Shown here piece after piece: positions 26,974-36,688 of a stretch of DNA of 64,000 nt. A program made the position numbers and the translations under genes. The notes beneath the pieces were generated by a model that saw nothing but the letters and a program-made list of their open reading frames with translations, was not told the DNA's origin and ran no database searches. This DNA comes from Candidatus Albibeggiatoa sp. nov. NOAA (GTDB lineage Bacteria; Pseudomonadota; Gammaproteobacteria; Beggiatoales; Beggiatoaceae). Position 1 is the first letter of the stretch. Each line of letters begins with the position of its first letter. The stretch spans positions 124,001 to 188,000 of the forward strand of contig JAOXRS010000244.1 of the NCBI GenBank assembly GCA_025800385.1. The letters are read 5' to 3'.

Positions 26974-27387
26974 GGTTTTTCCTCAATATTTGGAACTTTT
27001 GATTATAGCAAATTCTTTATCGCTAACAGTATATAAAGTCAATGGACTTGATTAAGCCTGATATCCTCTTACAGTATAGCGTTTGTAAAATCCGTAACAG
27101 GTGTTCAGTTATTATTGTGAAAATAGGAAAATTTAAAAGGGTGTTTTGAGCTGATTAGTGCAAATTATCTATGATTAAAGCACTTTCAAAGCGAAGAAAT
27201 GGTTTTATATATATGATTAAAGTGGCAACACAGCCATAGGGTACACGAGCTATTGTCTTCTCATATTTTGGACTTTACCCCTCAATGTTTTAGACATATA
27301 CCCCATCTTTTTTAGATGCCATTACAATAAACAAGAAAATCCAACTATAATATTCCAAAAAAGTTTTAGCAGAGAATTCCTTAAGAG
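26974..27387. other. 414-bp intergenic region between divergent ccmD and hrpA
   Basis: The region is AT-rich and must hold promoters for both directions. The sequence ATGATTAAAG occurs twice (near 27171 and 27214). A GTTCAGTTATTATTG near 27112 resembles a decayed copy of the TCAGTTA family seen elsewhere in the window. No open reading frame or RNA gene was recognised. Confidence 0.4.
27322..27351 (+). promoter_or_regulatory. Candidate sigma-70 promoter for hrpA
   Basis: A perfect -10 box TATAAT lies at 27346-27351, 36 bases before the start codon. Eighteen bases upstream is TTACAA, a poor -35 match. The -10 is good, the -35 is weak. Confidence 0.3.
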
Positions 27388-30300
27388 ATGTCACAAAACC
27401 AACTCGATACTTTAAAAACGATTATCAAAGACACCATGCGCGGCGATCAATTTCACTTTAATAAGCGCGTGCGTCAACTACAAAAAAAACTGGATATTAA
27501 AAGATTTGAAAAACTTGCAGCAGATATTGAAACCTCACTGAAAAAACGCCAACAACGCCTACAAAATTTACCCAAGCCTCAATTCACCGATGATTTACCA
27601 ATTTCCGAACATCGAGACGAAATTGCGCAACTGATTCGTGACAATCAAGTGGTGATTATTGCGGGTGAAACAGGCTCAGGTAAAACCACTCAAATTCCAA
27701 AGATTTGCCTTGAATTGCAAAGGGGTATTAGTGGCTTTATTGGTTGTACTCAGCCACGTCGAATTGCTGCGCGTAGTATTGCGGATCGTGTTGCCAGTGA
27801 ATTAAAAAGCCCTCTGGGTCATGCGGTGGGCTATAAGGTCCGTTTTACTGACCGTTTAAGTGAACAAACGTATATAAAATTTATGACAGATGGGATTTTG
27901 CTGGCAGAAACCCAAAATGATAAGTTTTTAGAGCAATACGATACGCTGATTATCGATGAAGCTCATGAACGCAGCCTCAATATTGATTTTTTACTCGGTT
28001 ATTTAAAAAATATCCTGCCTAAGCGTCCAGATTTAAAAGTCATTATCACATCAGCCACCATTGACACAGAACGATTTTCCAAACATTTCGATGATGCACC
28101 AATTTTGGAAGTCTCAGGGCGAACCTATCCTGTTGAAGTACGTTATCGCCCACTTGATACCCAAGATGAAGATGAGCAAGACCGCAATATGCAGCAAGCG
28201 ATTGTCGATGCAGTTGATGAAATTTCAATCTATGATCGCAGTGCCGATATTCTGATTTTTCTCAGTGGTGAAAGAGATATACGTGAAACTGCTGAAAGCT
28301 TGCGCAAACATAAATTACAAAATACCGAAGTTTTACCGCTTTATGCGCGTTTATCCAATGCAGAACAAAATCGAGTATTTAATCCCAGTTCACAACGTCG
28401 GATCATTTTAACCACCAATGTGGCGGAAACCTCGTTGACTGTGCCGCGAATTAAAGCCGTGATTGATACAGGTCTGGCGCGTATTAGCCGTTATTCAGTA
28501 CGCAGTAAAGTGCAGCGTTTACCGATTGAAAAGATTGCACAATCCAGCGCAAACCAACGCAAAGGACGATGTGGGCGGATTGCTGAAGGGCTTTGTATTC
28601 GTTTGTTTTCTCAGGAAGATTTTAACCAACGTCCTGAATTTACTGAGCCTGAAATTTTACGTACTTCTCTAGCTTCAGTTATTTTGCAAATGTTGGCGTT
28701 ACGTTTGGGCAATATCGAAAATTTCCCCTTTGTTGAGCCACCCAATCGTAAGATGATTAATGATGGCTACAATTTATTGATCGAGTTGGGTGCAGTAGAT
28801 AGCGAGCGAAAAATTACAGAGACAGGTCGACAACTCGCAAAAATGCCAATTGACCCTAGAATTGCAAGAATGATTCTAGCAGCAAAACAAGAAGGTTGCT
28901 TGCATGAAGTGTTAGTGATTGCCAGTGCGTTAAGTATTCAAGACCCGCGTGAACGTCCACTGGATGCCCAAGATGCAGCAGATAATGCCCAACGCCAATT
29001 TAAAGATGATCGTTCCGATTTCCTGAGTTTTATTAAATTATGGGATTTCTATCAGCATAATGCAAAACATCTGTCTAAAAATAAATTACGTAAGCTGTGT
29101 CATGAACACTTTTTGTCTTATTTAAGAATGCGAGAATGGTTTGATGTCCATCGCCAATTAACGGATTTGGTTGGACAGTGGAGCTGGCAAATCAATGAGC
29201 CTAAAGCAATTTTTGAATTAGAAAAAAACGAGTTTTGGGCAATTTATGATGCTGTACATCGGGCTTTGTTATCGGGATTATTAGGCAATATTGCGTATAA
29301 ATCCAAAGAAGAGCATTTTCAAGGTGCACGCAATACCAGACTTTATGTATTTCCTGGGTCAGGCTTATTTAAAAAGCAACCTAAATGGATTATGAGTGCT
29401 GAACTGGTTGAAACTTCAAAATTATTTGCGCGTTGTGTGGCAAAAATTCAACCTGAATGGGTAGAAAAATTAGCAGGTCATTTATGTCAGAAATCCTATT
29501 TTGAGCCGCATTGGGAAAAAAGAGCTTCACAAGTGGCTGCTTTTGAAAAAATTACATTGTATGGTTTAACTATTGTACCGAAACGAAAAATTAACTTTGG
29601 GGCAATTGATCCGCAAGTGTCGCATGATTTATTTTTACGTCAAGCATTAGTGGCTGGTGATTTCTTTTCTAAAGCGCCCTTTTTCAAGCATAATCAAAGC
29701 CTTTTCAACGACATTGAGCGGATGGAGCACAAAGCCCGTCGCCAAGATATTTTGGTTGATGAAGAAGTGGTGTATCAATTTTATGCGGAACGTGTGCCTG
29801 CGCATATTTACAGTGGTCATGCGTTTGAGAAATGGCGCAAGCAAGCGGAGAAAGACAATCCAAAATTATTGTTTTTAACTGAGCAAATCTTGATAACCCA
29901 AGCAGCGGATATTGTCACCGAGCAAAGTTTTCCTGATTTTATGTTTATCAATGAGTTGGAATTAGCACTTTCGTATCATTTTGAGACAGGACATGAGCGT
30001 GATGGCGTGACGGTGGATGTGCCTTTGCCGTTGTTAAATCAGCTTAAGTCAGAAACCTTTGAATGGTTGGTATTGGGTTTATTAGAAGAAAAAATCACTG
30101 CTTTATTGAAAAGTTTACCCAAACAGTTACGAAAATCATTTGTGCCTGTGCCAGATGTTGCGCGAGATGCGTTTCATGAGCTGAAAAATAAATATTATCA
30201 AGAATCTAGCAATAGCTTTAAACAAGGTTTGAATGATGCCTTATTGCACTTTTTACATCGGCGTAAAGGCTCGCCTTTGCCTAATGATGCGTTTGAATTG

Positions 30301-31299
30301 GAGCGGTTGCCTGAGTATTTATTTATGAATTTTCGTTTAATCGGTATGGATAACGAGATTTTAGCCACGAGTCGGAATTTGCCAGCATTGCAAGCTGAAT
30401 GGGGTAAGTTCGCCAGCCAACAAGCACAACAGAAAATTGCAGATACCAGTGGTTTAGAGCGAAAAAATATCAAACGTTGGGATTTTGGTGATTTACCTGA
30501 AACGGTGGATTTAGTGGTGAATGAAGTGGCGGTGCAAGGTTTTCCGACTTTAATCGATCAAGAAACTCAAGTTGATTTAACGGTATTGGATAACCCTGAG
30601 TTGGCGCAACAGCATTTTTATACAGGTTTGCGGCGTTTATTTTTGCTTAATATTGCGTCAAAACGTTTGGTTAAACAAATGCCGATTAGCCATCAAATGT
30701 GCTTGCGTTACATGAGTTTTGGTAATAGCGACCAACTGAAACAAGATGTGTTGATTGCGGCGGTGGATGCGGTGTTTTTGAATCATCCATTACCCCGAAC
30801 TCAAGTTGATTTTGAAACCCGTTTACGTGAAGGTAACAAGCAATTGATGACCACCGCCAATGAGTATGCGCGTTATTTGGAGCAAACGTTGACTGCGTAT
30901 AACGATGTGATTCAGGCTTTGAATAATTGTAAACGTAGCAGCCGCAATGTTACGGAAATCCGTCAGCATTTGCATTCGTTGGTATATTCTGGTTTTGTGC
31001 AAAAAACGCCGTTAGCCAATATGAAGCACTGCCCACGTTATGTGAAAGCGTTGGGGTTACGTTTGCAGAAGTTGGAGCAAATGCCTGCTAAAGATGATGT
31101 GAAAGCGACACAAATTCGCCCTTTCTGGGAAAATTATCATAAAGCTTTAGAAAAAATACAAAGTCCCGCTCAGCCTTTAATTGATTTTCGTTGGACATTG
31201 GAAGAACTTAATGTGGCAACATTTGCACAAGAGTTGAAAACGCCTAAACCGATTTCGATTCAACGGGTGGAGAAAATGTGGAAAGCATTGGATTCTTAA
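27388..31299 (+). CDS. hrpA: DEAH-box ATP-dependent RNA helicase HrpA
   Basis: This is a 1303-residue helicase, the normal length for HrpA. Motif I is GETGSGKTTQ (~92-101), motif II is DEAH at 190-193, motif III is SAT, motif VI is QRKGRCGR, and the OB/HA2 and long HrpA C-terminal region (DUF3418) follow to the end. In E. coli, HrpA acts on mRNA processing and rescues stalled ribosomes. A decayed second copy of its 3' end lies at 33941-34151, so this gene borders a rearranged segment. Confidence 0.95.
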   Translation: MSQNQLDTLKTIIKDTMRGDQFHFNKRVRQLQKKLDIKRFEKLAADIETSLKKRQQRLQNLPKPQFTDDLPISEHRDEIAQLIRDNQVVIIAGETGSGKTTQIPKICLELQRGISGFIGCTQPRRIAARSIADRVASELKSPLGHAVGYKVRFTDRLSEQTYIKFMTDGILLAETQNDKFLEQYDTLIIDEAHERSLNIDFLLGYLKNILPKRPDLKVIITSATIDTERFSKHFDDAPILEVSGRTYPVEVRYRPLDTQDEDEQDRNMQQAIVDAVDEISIYDRSADILIFLSGERDIRETAESLRKHKLQNTEVLPLYARLSNAEQNRVFNPSSQRRIILTTNVAETSLTVPRIKAVIDTGLARISRYSVRSKVQRLPIEKIAQSSANQRKGRCGRIAEGLCIRLFSQEDFNQRPEFTEPEILRTSLASVILQMLALRLGNIENFPFVEPPNRKMINDGYNLLIELGAVDSERKITETGRQLAKMPIDPRIARMILAAKQEGCLHEVLVIASALSIQDPRERPLDAQDAADNAQRQFKDDRSDFLSFIKLWDFYQHNAKHLSKNKLRKLCHEHFLSYLRMREWFDVHRQLTDLVGQWSWQINEPKAIFELEKNEFWAIYDAVHRALLSGLLGNIAYKSKEEHFQGARNTRLYVFPGSGLFKKQPKWIMSAELVETSKLFARCVAKIQPEWVEKLAGHLCQKSYFEPHWEKRASQVAAFEKITLYGLTIVPKRKINFGAIDPQVSHDLFLRQALVAGDFFSKAPFFKHNQSLFNDIERMEHKARRQDILVDEEVVYQFYAERVPAHIYSGHAFEKWRKQAEKDNPKLLFLTEQILITQAADIVTEQSFPDFMFINELELALSYHFETGHERDGVTVDVPLPLLNQLKSETFEWLVLGLLEEKITALLKSLPKQLRKSFVPVPDVARDAFHELKNKYYQESSNSFKQGLNDALLHFLHRRKGSPLPNDAFELERLPEYLFMNFRLIGMDNEILATSRNLPALQAEWGKFASQQAQQKIADTSGLERKNIKRWDFGDLPETVDLVVNEVAVQGFPTLIDQETQVDLTVLDNPELAQQHFYTGLRRLFLLNIASKRLVKQMPISHQMCLRYMSFGNSDQLKQDVLIAAVDAVFLNHPLPRTQVDFETRLREGNKQLMTTANEYARYLEQTLTAYNDVIQALNNCKRSSRNVTEIRQHLHSLVYSGFVQKTPLANMKHCPRYVKALGLRLQKLEQMPAKDDVKATQIRPFWENYHKALEKIQSPAQPLIDFRWTLEELNVATFAQELKTPKPISIQRVEKMWKALDS

Positions 31300-31388
31300 A
31301 AAGGAGATATAAGTGAAAGATCTACGAATGGAGCTTAATTGAATGAATATATATGTCTATTCTCTAAGCAGAGCTTCTTAAACATACA

Positions 31389-31409
31389 CTACCAAACTGA
31401 GTTTGGTAG
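31389..31409. terminator. Stem-loop between convergent hrpA and secreted-protein genes
   Basis: CTACCAAAC pairs perfectly with GTTTGGTAG around TGA. It lies between two convergent stops (31299 and 31439). No run of T follows on either strand, so termination activity is uncertain. Confidence 0.4.
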
Positions 31410-31438
31410 CGAGCTAATAAGATGTAGTATTTAAACCG

Positions 31439-32503
31439 TTAAGGGCGTATTCTGTGCATTGTTCGATGGAACGAGATATCGCCATCAGTAGATGTGACAC
31501 GCTGCGGCTTTGTGTTTATGAGGTTATTCCGTTCATAAGTGTACCCATTTTTTTCTGTTTTAATAGCATAAACAGGCCCCGGTTCTAGAGTCACAGTCGT
31601 GCTCAATGCTGCACCCTTGTTAGGACTAGAGAGATAAGCAACTGGCAGCGCCGATCTTACACCTGCAAGAATAAATTCGACACCCCTCCAATTATAAGCA
31701 AGAGCTAGAAAGTCATCAGTATATCCATTTAATGTATATGATTGTTTCGTAGTTTTATCTGGGTTGTTGTTATCGAACGCAGTCACGGTAGCTGATACAT
31801 TGAGTTGTGCCCTCGGTTCCCAGCGGTTATTAACCTTTTCCTGGTACCGCAGTGCGTCTAGTAGCAAGCTAATTTTGTGAATGCGTTTGGGATCAAAGTC
31901 AAGCGACTTCGCAGCTCTTGCAGTGTTTATATAGCAGTCACGTTTGTCAGAACTAAGCCACTCGTTCGGGCATTTTTTGTGAAAGTGATAGTAGTCATAC
32001 AGCCAAAGTTGTATAGCAACCTCATAATAATCTTTATTGCTCTCTGTATAAATCAGGAATAGAGCCTGCGCCCAAGCCTTACAATACTGTTTTGGTTGGC
32101 GTTGATAATTGCATGTGTAACGTTTAGTGGGAAAGAACTGTGAGTTAAGTTGTAGGCTGAAAGAGTTTCTATGAACCTGTTCCCCGTTAAGTGCCCAACT
32201 GTCAATAGTAGTTTCGTCAAAATTAACTTCACCAATCGCTTTTGTGAAGCTTAGGTAGTCAGAGCGCACATAGGTATAGTTATTCCCGTTGCCTTGCCCG
32301 TTAATGGGAATAGTCCGTACCCAGCGAAACGATGTCGATGAGGTATCTTCATTTTTACTATGATTAGTTAATGGATTCGTGTTATACAGAGTTGAAGTTT
32401 CTCCATTGGAGGAGGTGCTAAGAGTACCCATATCTGCTGCATACGAGAAGTAGGTTAGAAAAGCTAGAGGGAGAGAAAGCAGTGGAATGCGAAAGAAACC
32501 CAT
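31439..32503 (-). CDS. Secreted protein of unknown function
   Basis: This is a 354-residue protein. I prefer the ATG at 32503 because GAGG lies nine bases upstream and the signal peptide then starts at once (GFFRIPLLSLPLAFLTYFSYA, cleavage near YAAD). Upstream in-frame starts at 32521 and 32575 give longer N-termini. The mature protein has two Cys pairs (CNYQRQPKQYC and CPNEWLSSDKRDC) and no recognised domain. It lies between hrpA and the reverse transcriptase gene, inside the segment bracketed by hrpA 3' sequence, so it may be cargo of an inserted element (inference). Confidence 0.55.
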   Translation of the reverse strand: MGFFRIPLLSLPLAFLTYFSYAADMGTLSTSSNGETSTLYNTNPLTNHSKNEDTSSTSFRWVRTIPINGQGNGNNYTYVRSDYLSFTKAIGEVNFDETTIDSWALNGEQVHRNSFSLQLNSQFFPTKRYTCNYQRQPKQYCKAWAQALFLIYTESNKDYYEVAIQLWLYDYYHFHKKCPNEWLSSDKRDCYINTARAAKSLDFDPKRIHKISLLLDALRYQEKVNNRWEPRAQLNVSATVTAFDNNNPDKTTKQSYTLNGYTDDFLALAYNWRGVEFILAGVRSALPVAYLSSPNKGAALSTTVTLEPGPVYAIKTEKNGYTYERNNLINTKPQRVTSTDGDISFHRTMHRIRP

Positions 32504-32613
32504 AATAATCATCCTCGTCATGTTTTCGATAGTGTATAGATATAGTGTGACGTATTTATATTCGAATTTACACAAAGGTAGAACAGAGTATGTCGTTACA
32601 GTATTAATCAGTT

Positions 32614-33664
32614 CTAGTAATCCGCTGAACTAATAAAGGTTGGGTATATGAGATTTAGAAGAATGCCATTACTACCATGCAAAAACAACTCCCCAGTCCA
32701 CCTCTCATACCAACCATTGACAACTTCTACGCCACTCCTAACCCAACGCTGCCACCGTTCAACATACTGCCCTATGTCCGTTTCTGAAACACCTTGCTCA
32801 TAAAGCTGGCGCAGTTTGCCTTGATGGTTAGCCCAGGTCTTCCAAGCGATATCCAAACCTTGCCGCAAGCGGTTACCGATTCGATACCCCAGAAAATCAA
32901 ACCCAGACTCCTTAATGCGTCCGATAAAAGTTTTGTAAGGGTGTTTAGTCATCTTTACGCGGTCTAACACCCTGTTCATAATCCGCACCGCAGCCCGTAA
33001 CTGCTGCCGTGTCCGACACAGAATCACCCAATCATCCATGAAACGCCCATAACCATGCGCCTCACAATATTGACCCAGCTCCTGATCCAATGCCGGCAAA
33101 TACACAGCCCCCAACAACGGCGACAGCGGATTACCTTTGCTGATGCCAATCTCCACAGAATGCAAAACACCCTGCACATCATCCAACCGATCCAACATAC
33201 GACCTAATAACGTCAGCACCGTTTCACAAGGAATCAATGCCTGTAACTGCTTCATTAAAATGCCGTGGTCAATCGTCGCATAATACGAATTGACATCACT
33301 ACGACAACGATAATCATCCACCATCTTACTCACCGCATTCACACAACCCTTAGCCCCGCCATTGCCTGCCAAATGGAAACAATGCTGACTCAACTGCGGG
33401 TTGAGATAAGGGCTTAACACCTGAGCCATCGCTCTCAAAACCAAAGCATCTTGCGCGCACCAAACTAAAGCATTTTCATACTGTTTACATGGACTAAACT
33501 GATAAGACCCATCGAGAATCGCAGCAACCATCTGTGGCTCTAACACTGTTCGATGATGACGTAAATGCCAATAATCTGTGATGACTATTCTTACGCCGAC
33601 TCGCCAACCATGCCCAAGCCGCTTGAATATTGTCCGCTGCCGCAATCTGCTCAATTAAACCCAT
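32614..33664 (-). pseudogene. Reverse transcriptase (retroelement type), frameshifted near its N-terminus
   Basis: The main frame (32614 to ~33590) has RT motifs in order: GNGGAKGCVNAV, YRCRSDVNSYYATIDH, GISKGNPLSPLLGAVYLPALD, the catalytic FMDDW and FDFLGYR. FMDD replaces the usual YxDD. The frame has only a TTG start with no ribosome site. In another frame an ATG at 33664 opens MGLIEQIAAADNIQAAWAWLASRRKNSH, a plausible RT N-terminus that should run into DYWHLRHH of the main frame, so one frameshift around 33576-33590 splits the gene. No intron RNA, msr/msd or template/variable repeat pair was seen. The RT class is unassigned, and the element is probably dead. Confidence 0.7.
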
Positions 33665-33940
33665 AAAATACTAATCGTCTGCTGTTAACTCAGCCAAATG
33701 TTTATCACCCAGAACAATAGCGTACCGTTATCACATTTTATCTATAAAAATAGTAAATTTAAGTTAAATGCACTGCTTATCGTTCATGGAAAATATCATA
33801 AGATGAGTATCACGGCATGTAAATACAACTAAAGTTGTAAGAAACCCTATAAAGCACTCAACTTTAAAAGCACTTTTCTTTATATTTCAATTAAATAAAC
33901 AATTTTTCCACCAAATAAAAATTTAAAAAATTATTGCAGA

Positions 33941-34151
33941 ACTGTGCTCAATAACTCTGAACAGGCACAACTATATTTTTATACGGATTTGCGGCATTTA
34001 TTTTTGCTGAATATTGTGTTGAAACGTTTAGTTAAACAAATGCTAACTAAAACAAGGTGTATTAATTGCGGTAGGAGATGTGATATTTTTGAATTATCAT
34101 TCGAATTCGATGCAATGAGCGGGGAAAATGTGGAAAGCGTTGGTGTCTTAA
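33941..34151 (+). pseudogene. Decayed duplicate of the hrpA 3' end
   Basis: Three blocks align in order with hrpA: 33941-34047 with ~30577-30683 (NNSEQAQLYFYTDLRHLFLLN against DNPELAQQHFYTGLRRLFLLN), ~34048-34103 with ~30735-30789, and 34102-34151 with 31250-31299, including the matching stop codon. In the last block about 40 of 50 bases agree by eye. The internal hrpA sequence between blocks is deleted. The short open frame here is a remnant, not a gene. Confidence 0.8.
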
Positions 34152-34221
34152 TGAACTAAGAGAGGAGGATATTGAAAACATTAATGCTTTGAATATCCTT
34201 TTTTAAAATCAGTTTAATATC

Positions 34222-34698
34222 TTAGAAAATTTCGTCTTCTGGGGTTAAAGCGACTTTTTTATCAATTTTCTCTGTCGAAGTTACATAATTTGGTTTGGGT
34301 TGAGCTGGTGCAGGTACATTTTTAGGCTGAATCTCACGCCATGTATCTATCTGTTTACGCGCTTTTGGCTCAGTAACACTGGCAATAATCGTCGACTCTT
34401 GTGCTTCAGCAATGTCTTGTGCTGTTTCAGCAGGTTGTTCGTCTTGTTTTTTTATCAAAGGATTAATGACGGCGGCTTCTTTTTCAAGCCAATGTCGTTT
34501 TTGAGACGCAACCACAAGACCTTGAGGCTCTTCAATCGGTGCTAAATATACCTGTGCAATACGGTTCATATCAACCAGTTGCACTTTTACAACAGTCCAT
34601 AACATAATACTTGCTGTCAACAAGAACAATAGAATATCTAACTGCCATCGCCACTGTGCTTTGTGTATGACTTTTTTCTTTTTAGATTTCTTAGACAT
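34222..34698 (-). CDS. Single-pass membrane protein with long periplasmic tail, unknown function
   Basis: This is a 158-residue protein. The ATG at 34698 is preferred over an upstream TTG (34761). It begins with a very basic stretch (SKKSKKKKVIHK), one membrane helix (~22-41, LDILLFLLTASIMLWTVVKV), then a polar tail rich in Glu, Gln, Ala and Pro ending near PEDEIF. The layout resembles TonB/TolA-like linkers but no TonB C-terminal domain is present. It is divergent from the ExbD-like gene, with 115 bases between. Function unknown; a role with the ExbD protein is speculation. Confidence 0.5.
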   Translation of the reverse strand: MSKKSKKKKVIHKAQWRWQLDILLFLLTASIMLWTVVKVQLVDMNRIAQVYLAPIEEPQGLVVASQKRHWLEKEAAVINPLIKKQDEQPAETAQDIAEAQESTIIASVTEPKARKQIDTWREIQPKNVPAPAQPKPNYVTSTEKIDKKVALTPEDEIF

Positions 34699-34813
34699 AG
34701 GTTTTAGCTCTAAGGAATAAACGATTTTAAAAATAAGTGTTATATAATAAGCCAAAAGCAAAATATATGCACTGATTTTTTTCTACACCTTCATTTTGTC
34801 GTAATAATATCTT

Positions 34814-35233
34814 ATGCACAACAATTCATTCAATTCTGAACAAGATGATAATTTATTATCTGAAATCAATATTATACCACTGGTCGATGTAATGCTGGTT
34901 TTATTAATTGTATTTATGATTACCGCACCTCTGCTTGTCCCGCATACAGTCGTTGTAAATTTACCACAAACAGAAGATGCACAAAATCCACTGAATGATC
35001 CAACACATATACAATTGAGTATAGATCAGCAAGGCCAATTATTTTGGCAACAACAAGCTATTGATAAAAAACAGCTCTCTATTCACCTGCAAAAAATTGC
35101 CCAGCAAACCCCTCAACCTGAATTACACCTATATGCTGATAAAATGCTGCGTTACCAACAAGTGCAAGCCGTCATGGTTGCAGCACAAAAAGCGGGGGTA
35201 GAAAAAATGGGATTTGTGCATGAGGGTGACTAA
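34814..35233 (+). CDS. ExbD/TolR-family biopolymer transport protein
   Basis: This is a 139-residue protein with a short cytoplasmic N-terminus, one membrane helix carrying the essential Asp (INIIPLVDVMLVLLIVFMIT), and a periplasmic domain ending in the VMVAAQKAGVEKMGFV pattern of ExbD. ExbD/TolR proteins pair with ExbB/TolQ to convert proton flow into force on TonB or TolA. No ExbB-like gene is next to it. The homoserine dehydrogenase gene follows 72 bases later, probably by chance. Confidence 0.85.
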   Translation: MHNNSFNSEQDDNLLSEINIIPLVDVMLVLLIVFMITAPLLVPHTVVVNLPQTEDAQNPLNDPTHIQLSIDQQGQLFWQQQAIDKKQLSIHLQKIAQQTPQPELHLYADKMLRYQQVQAVMVAAQKAGVEKMGFVHEGD

Positions 35234-35305
35234 TGGTATTTTTAACCCACTTATGGATAGCTTGTCCTAAAAAATGTTAAGAAGTAACAACAATCGAGGT
35301 TTTAT

Positions 35306-36619
35306 ATGTTAAATCCAGTCAAGGTCGGTGTTTTAGGCTTAGGAACTGTGGGCTGCGGAACGGTCAATGTTTTACAACGGAATGCAGAAGAAATTACCCG
35401 TCGTGCAGGACGTGGCATTGTTGTGACACATGGCAGTGCGCGTGATTTAGCCAAACCTCGAATCTGTCAAACCAGTGGTATGAAATTAACCCAAGACCCA
35501 TTTGATGTGGTAAATGACCCAGAAGTGGAAATTGTGGCGGAATTAATTGGTGGTACAGAATTAGCCAAAGAATTGGTTTTAAAAGCAATTGAACAAGGCA
35601 AACACATCGTGACAGCGAATAAAGCCTTGATTGCGATTCACGGTAATGAAATTTTTGAAGCAGCTCAAGCTAAAGGTGTGATGGTCGCATTTGAAGCGGC
35701 GGTTGCTGGCGGCATCCCCATTATTAAAGCGATTCGTGAAGGTTTAAGCGGCAATAGTATTGAGTGGTTGGCTGGGATTATTAACGGCACAGGCAACTTT
35801 ATCTTAACTGAAATGCGTGATAAAGGCCGTGAATTCTCTGATGTATTGGCCGAAGCACAAGAGCTGGGTTATGCCGAAGCTGATCCTACTTTTGACGTGG
35901 AAGGGGTTGATGCAGCACATAAACTCACTATTCTTGCGTCTATCGCCTATGGTGTGCCTTTACAGTTTGAAAAAGTATATACAGAAGGCATTACAAAGAT
36001 CACCCGTGAAGATGTGCAATATGCTAACGAATTGGGTTATAGAATCAAACATTTAGGTATTGCAAAACGCCAAGAAAATGGCATTGAATTACGTGTGCAT
36101 CCCACTTTGATTCCACACAAGCGTTTAATTGCTAACGTTGATGGTGTGATGAATGCGGTATTGGTAAAAGGTGATGCTGTTGGCTCAACCTTGTATTACG
36201 GTGCGGGTGCAGGTGCAGAACCTACGGCCTCCGCTGTTGTTGGCGACTTAGTTGATGTGGTGCGTGCTTTAACTTCAGACCCTGAAAACCGTGTACCGCA
36301 CTTGGCTTTCCAACCTAATGCTTTATCCGATGTTGCTGTGATGCCGATGGAAGATATTGAAACTTCATACTATTTACGTATGACTGCATTAGATAGAAAA
36401 GGCGTATTAGCACAAGTCACCAGTTTGTTGAGTGATAACGATATTAGTATTGAAGCCATCATTCAAAAACAAGTTGGTGATGCGGACTCAGTGACTATTG
36501 TGATTTTGACGCACGATGTGAAAGAAGCCAGTGTCAATCAAGCCATTCAGAATATTGAAGCGTTGGAAGGTATTGAAGGGCAAGTGATGCGGATGCGGTT
36601 AGAGAATTTGAAAGGCTAA
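35306..36619 (+). CDS. hom: Homoserine dehydrogenase
   Basis: This is a 437-residue enzyme that reduces aspartate semialdehyde to homoserine with NAD(P)H, for threonine and methionine synthesis. It has the Rossmann motif GLGTVGCGTV, the catalytic-region NKALIA and NGTGNFILTEM, the substrate motif AEADPTFDVEGVDAAHKL, and a C-terminal ACT domain (YYLRMTALDRKGVLAQVTS) that usually gives threonine feedback control. It is monofunctional, without an aspartokinase part. Confidence 0.95.
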   Translation: MLNPVKVGVLGLGTVGCGTVNVLQRNAEEITRRAGRGIVVTHGSARDLAKPRICQTSGMKLTQDPFDVVNDPEVEIVAELIGGTELAKELVLKAIEQGKHIVTANKALIAIHGNEIFEAAQAKGVMVAFEAAVAGGIPIIKAIREGLSGNSIEWLAGIINGTGNFILTEMRDKGREFSDVLAEAQELGYAEADPTFDVEGVDAAHKLTILASIAYGVPLQFEKVYTEGITKITREDVQYANELGYRIKHLGIAKRQENGIELRVHPTLIPHKRLIANVDGVMNAVLVKGDAVGSTLYYGAGAGAEPTASAVVGDLVDVVRALTSDPENRVPHLAFQPNALSDVAVMPMEDIETSYYLRMTALDRKGVLAQVTSLLSDNDISIEAIIQKQVGDADSVTIVILTHDVKEASVNQAIQNIEALEGIEGQVMRMRLENLKG

Positions 36620-36622
36620 ATT

Positions 36623-36657
36623 AAAAAGTTGCACGTCTGCCGCTCAGTACGTGCAAC
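36623..36657 (-). terminator. Terminator for the minus-strand gene at 36689-37438 (possibly bidirectional)
   Basis: GTTGCACGT (36628-36636) pairs with ACGTGCAAC (36649-36657). On the minus strand the stem is followed by TTTTT (36627 down to 36623). It also lies just after the hom stop, so it may stop both transcripts. Confidence 0.7.
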
Positions 36658-36688
36658 ACCCTAAGGAAAAGGAGGCTAATTAATTCGC

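Noticed and set aside
32614-33940. Retron or diversity-generating retroelement
   Set aside because: No msr/msd-like inverted repeat and no template/variable repeat pair were seen near the RT; the class is left open.
33944-34159. Independent small gene of 71 codons
   Set aside because: It aligns in blocks with the hrpA 3' end, and its last part reads the hrpA-like sequence out of frame, so it is a remnant.
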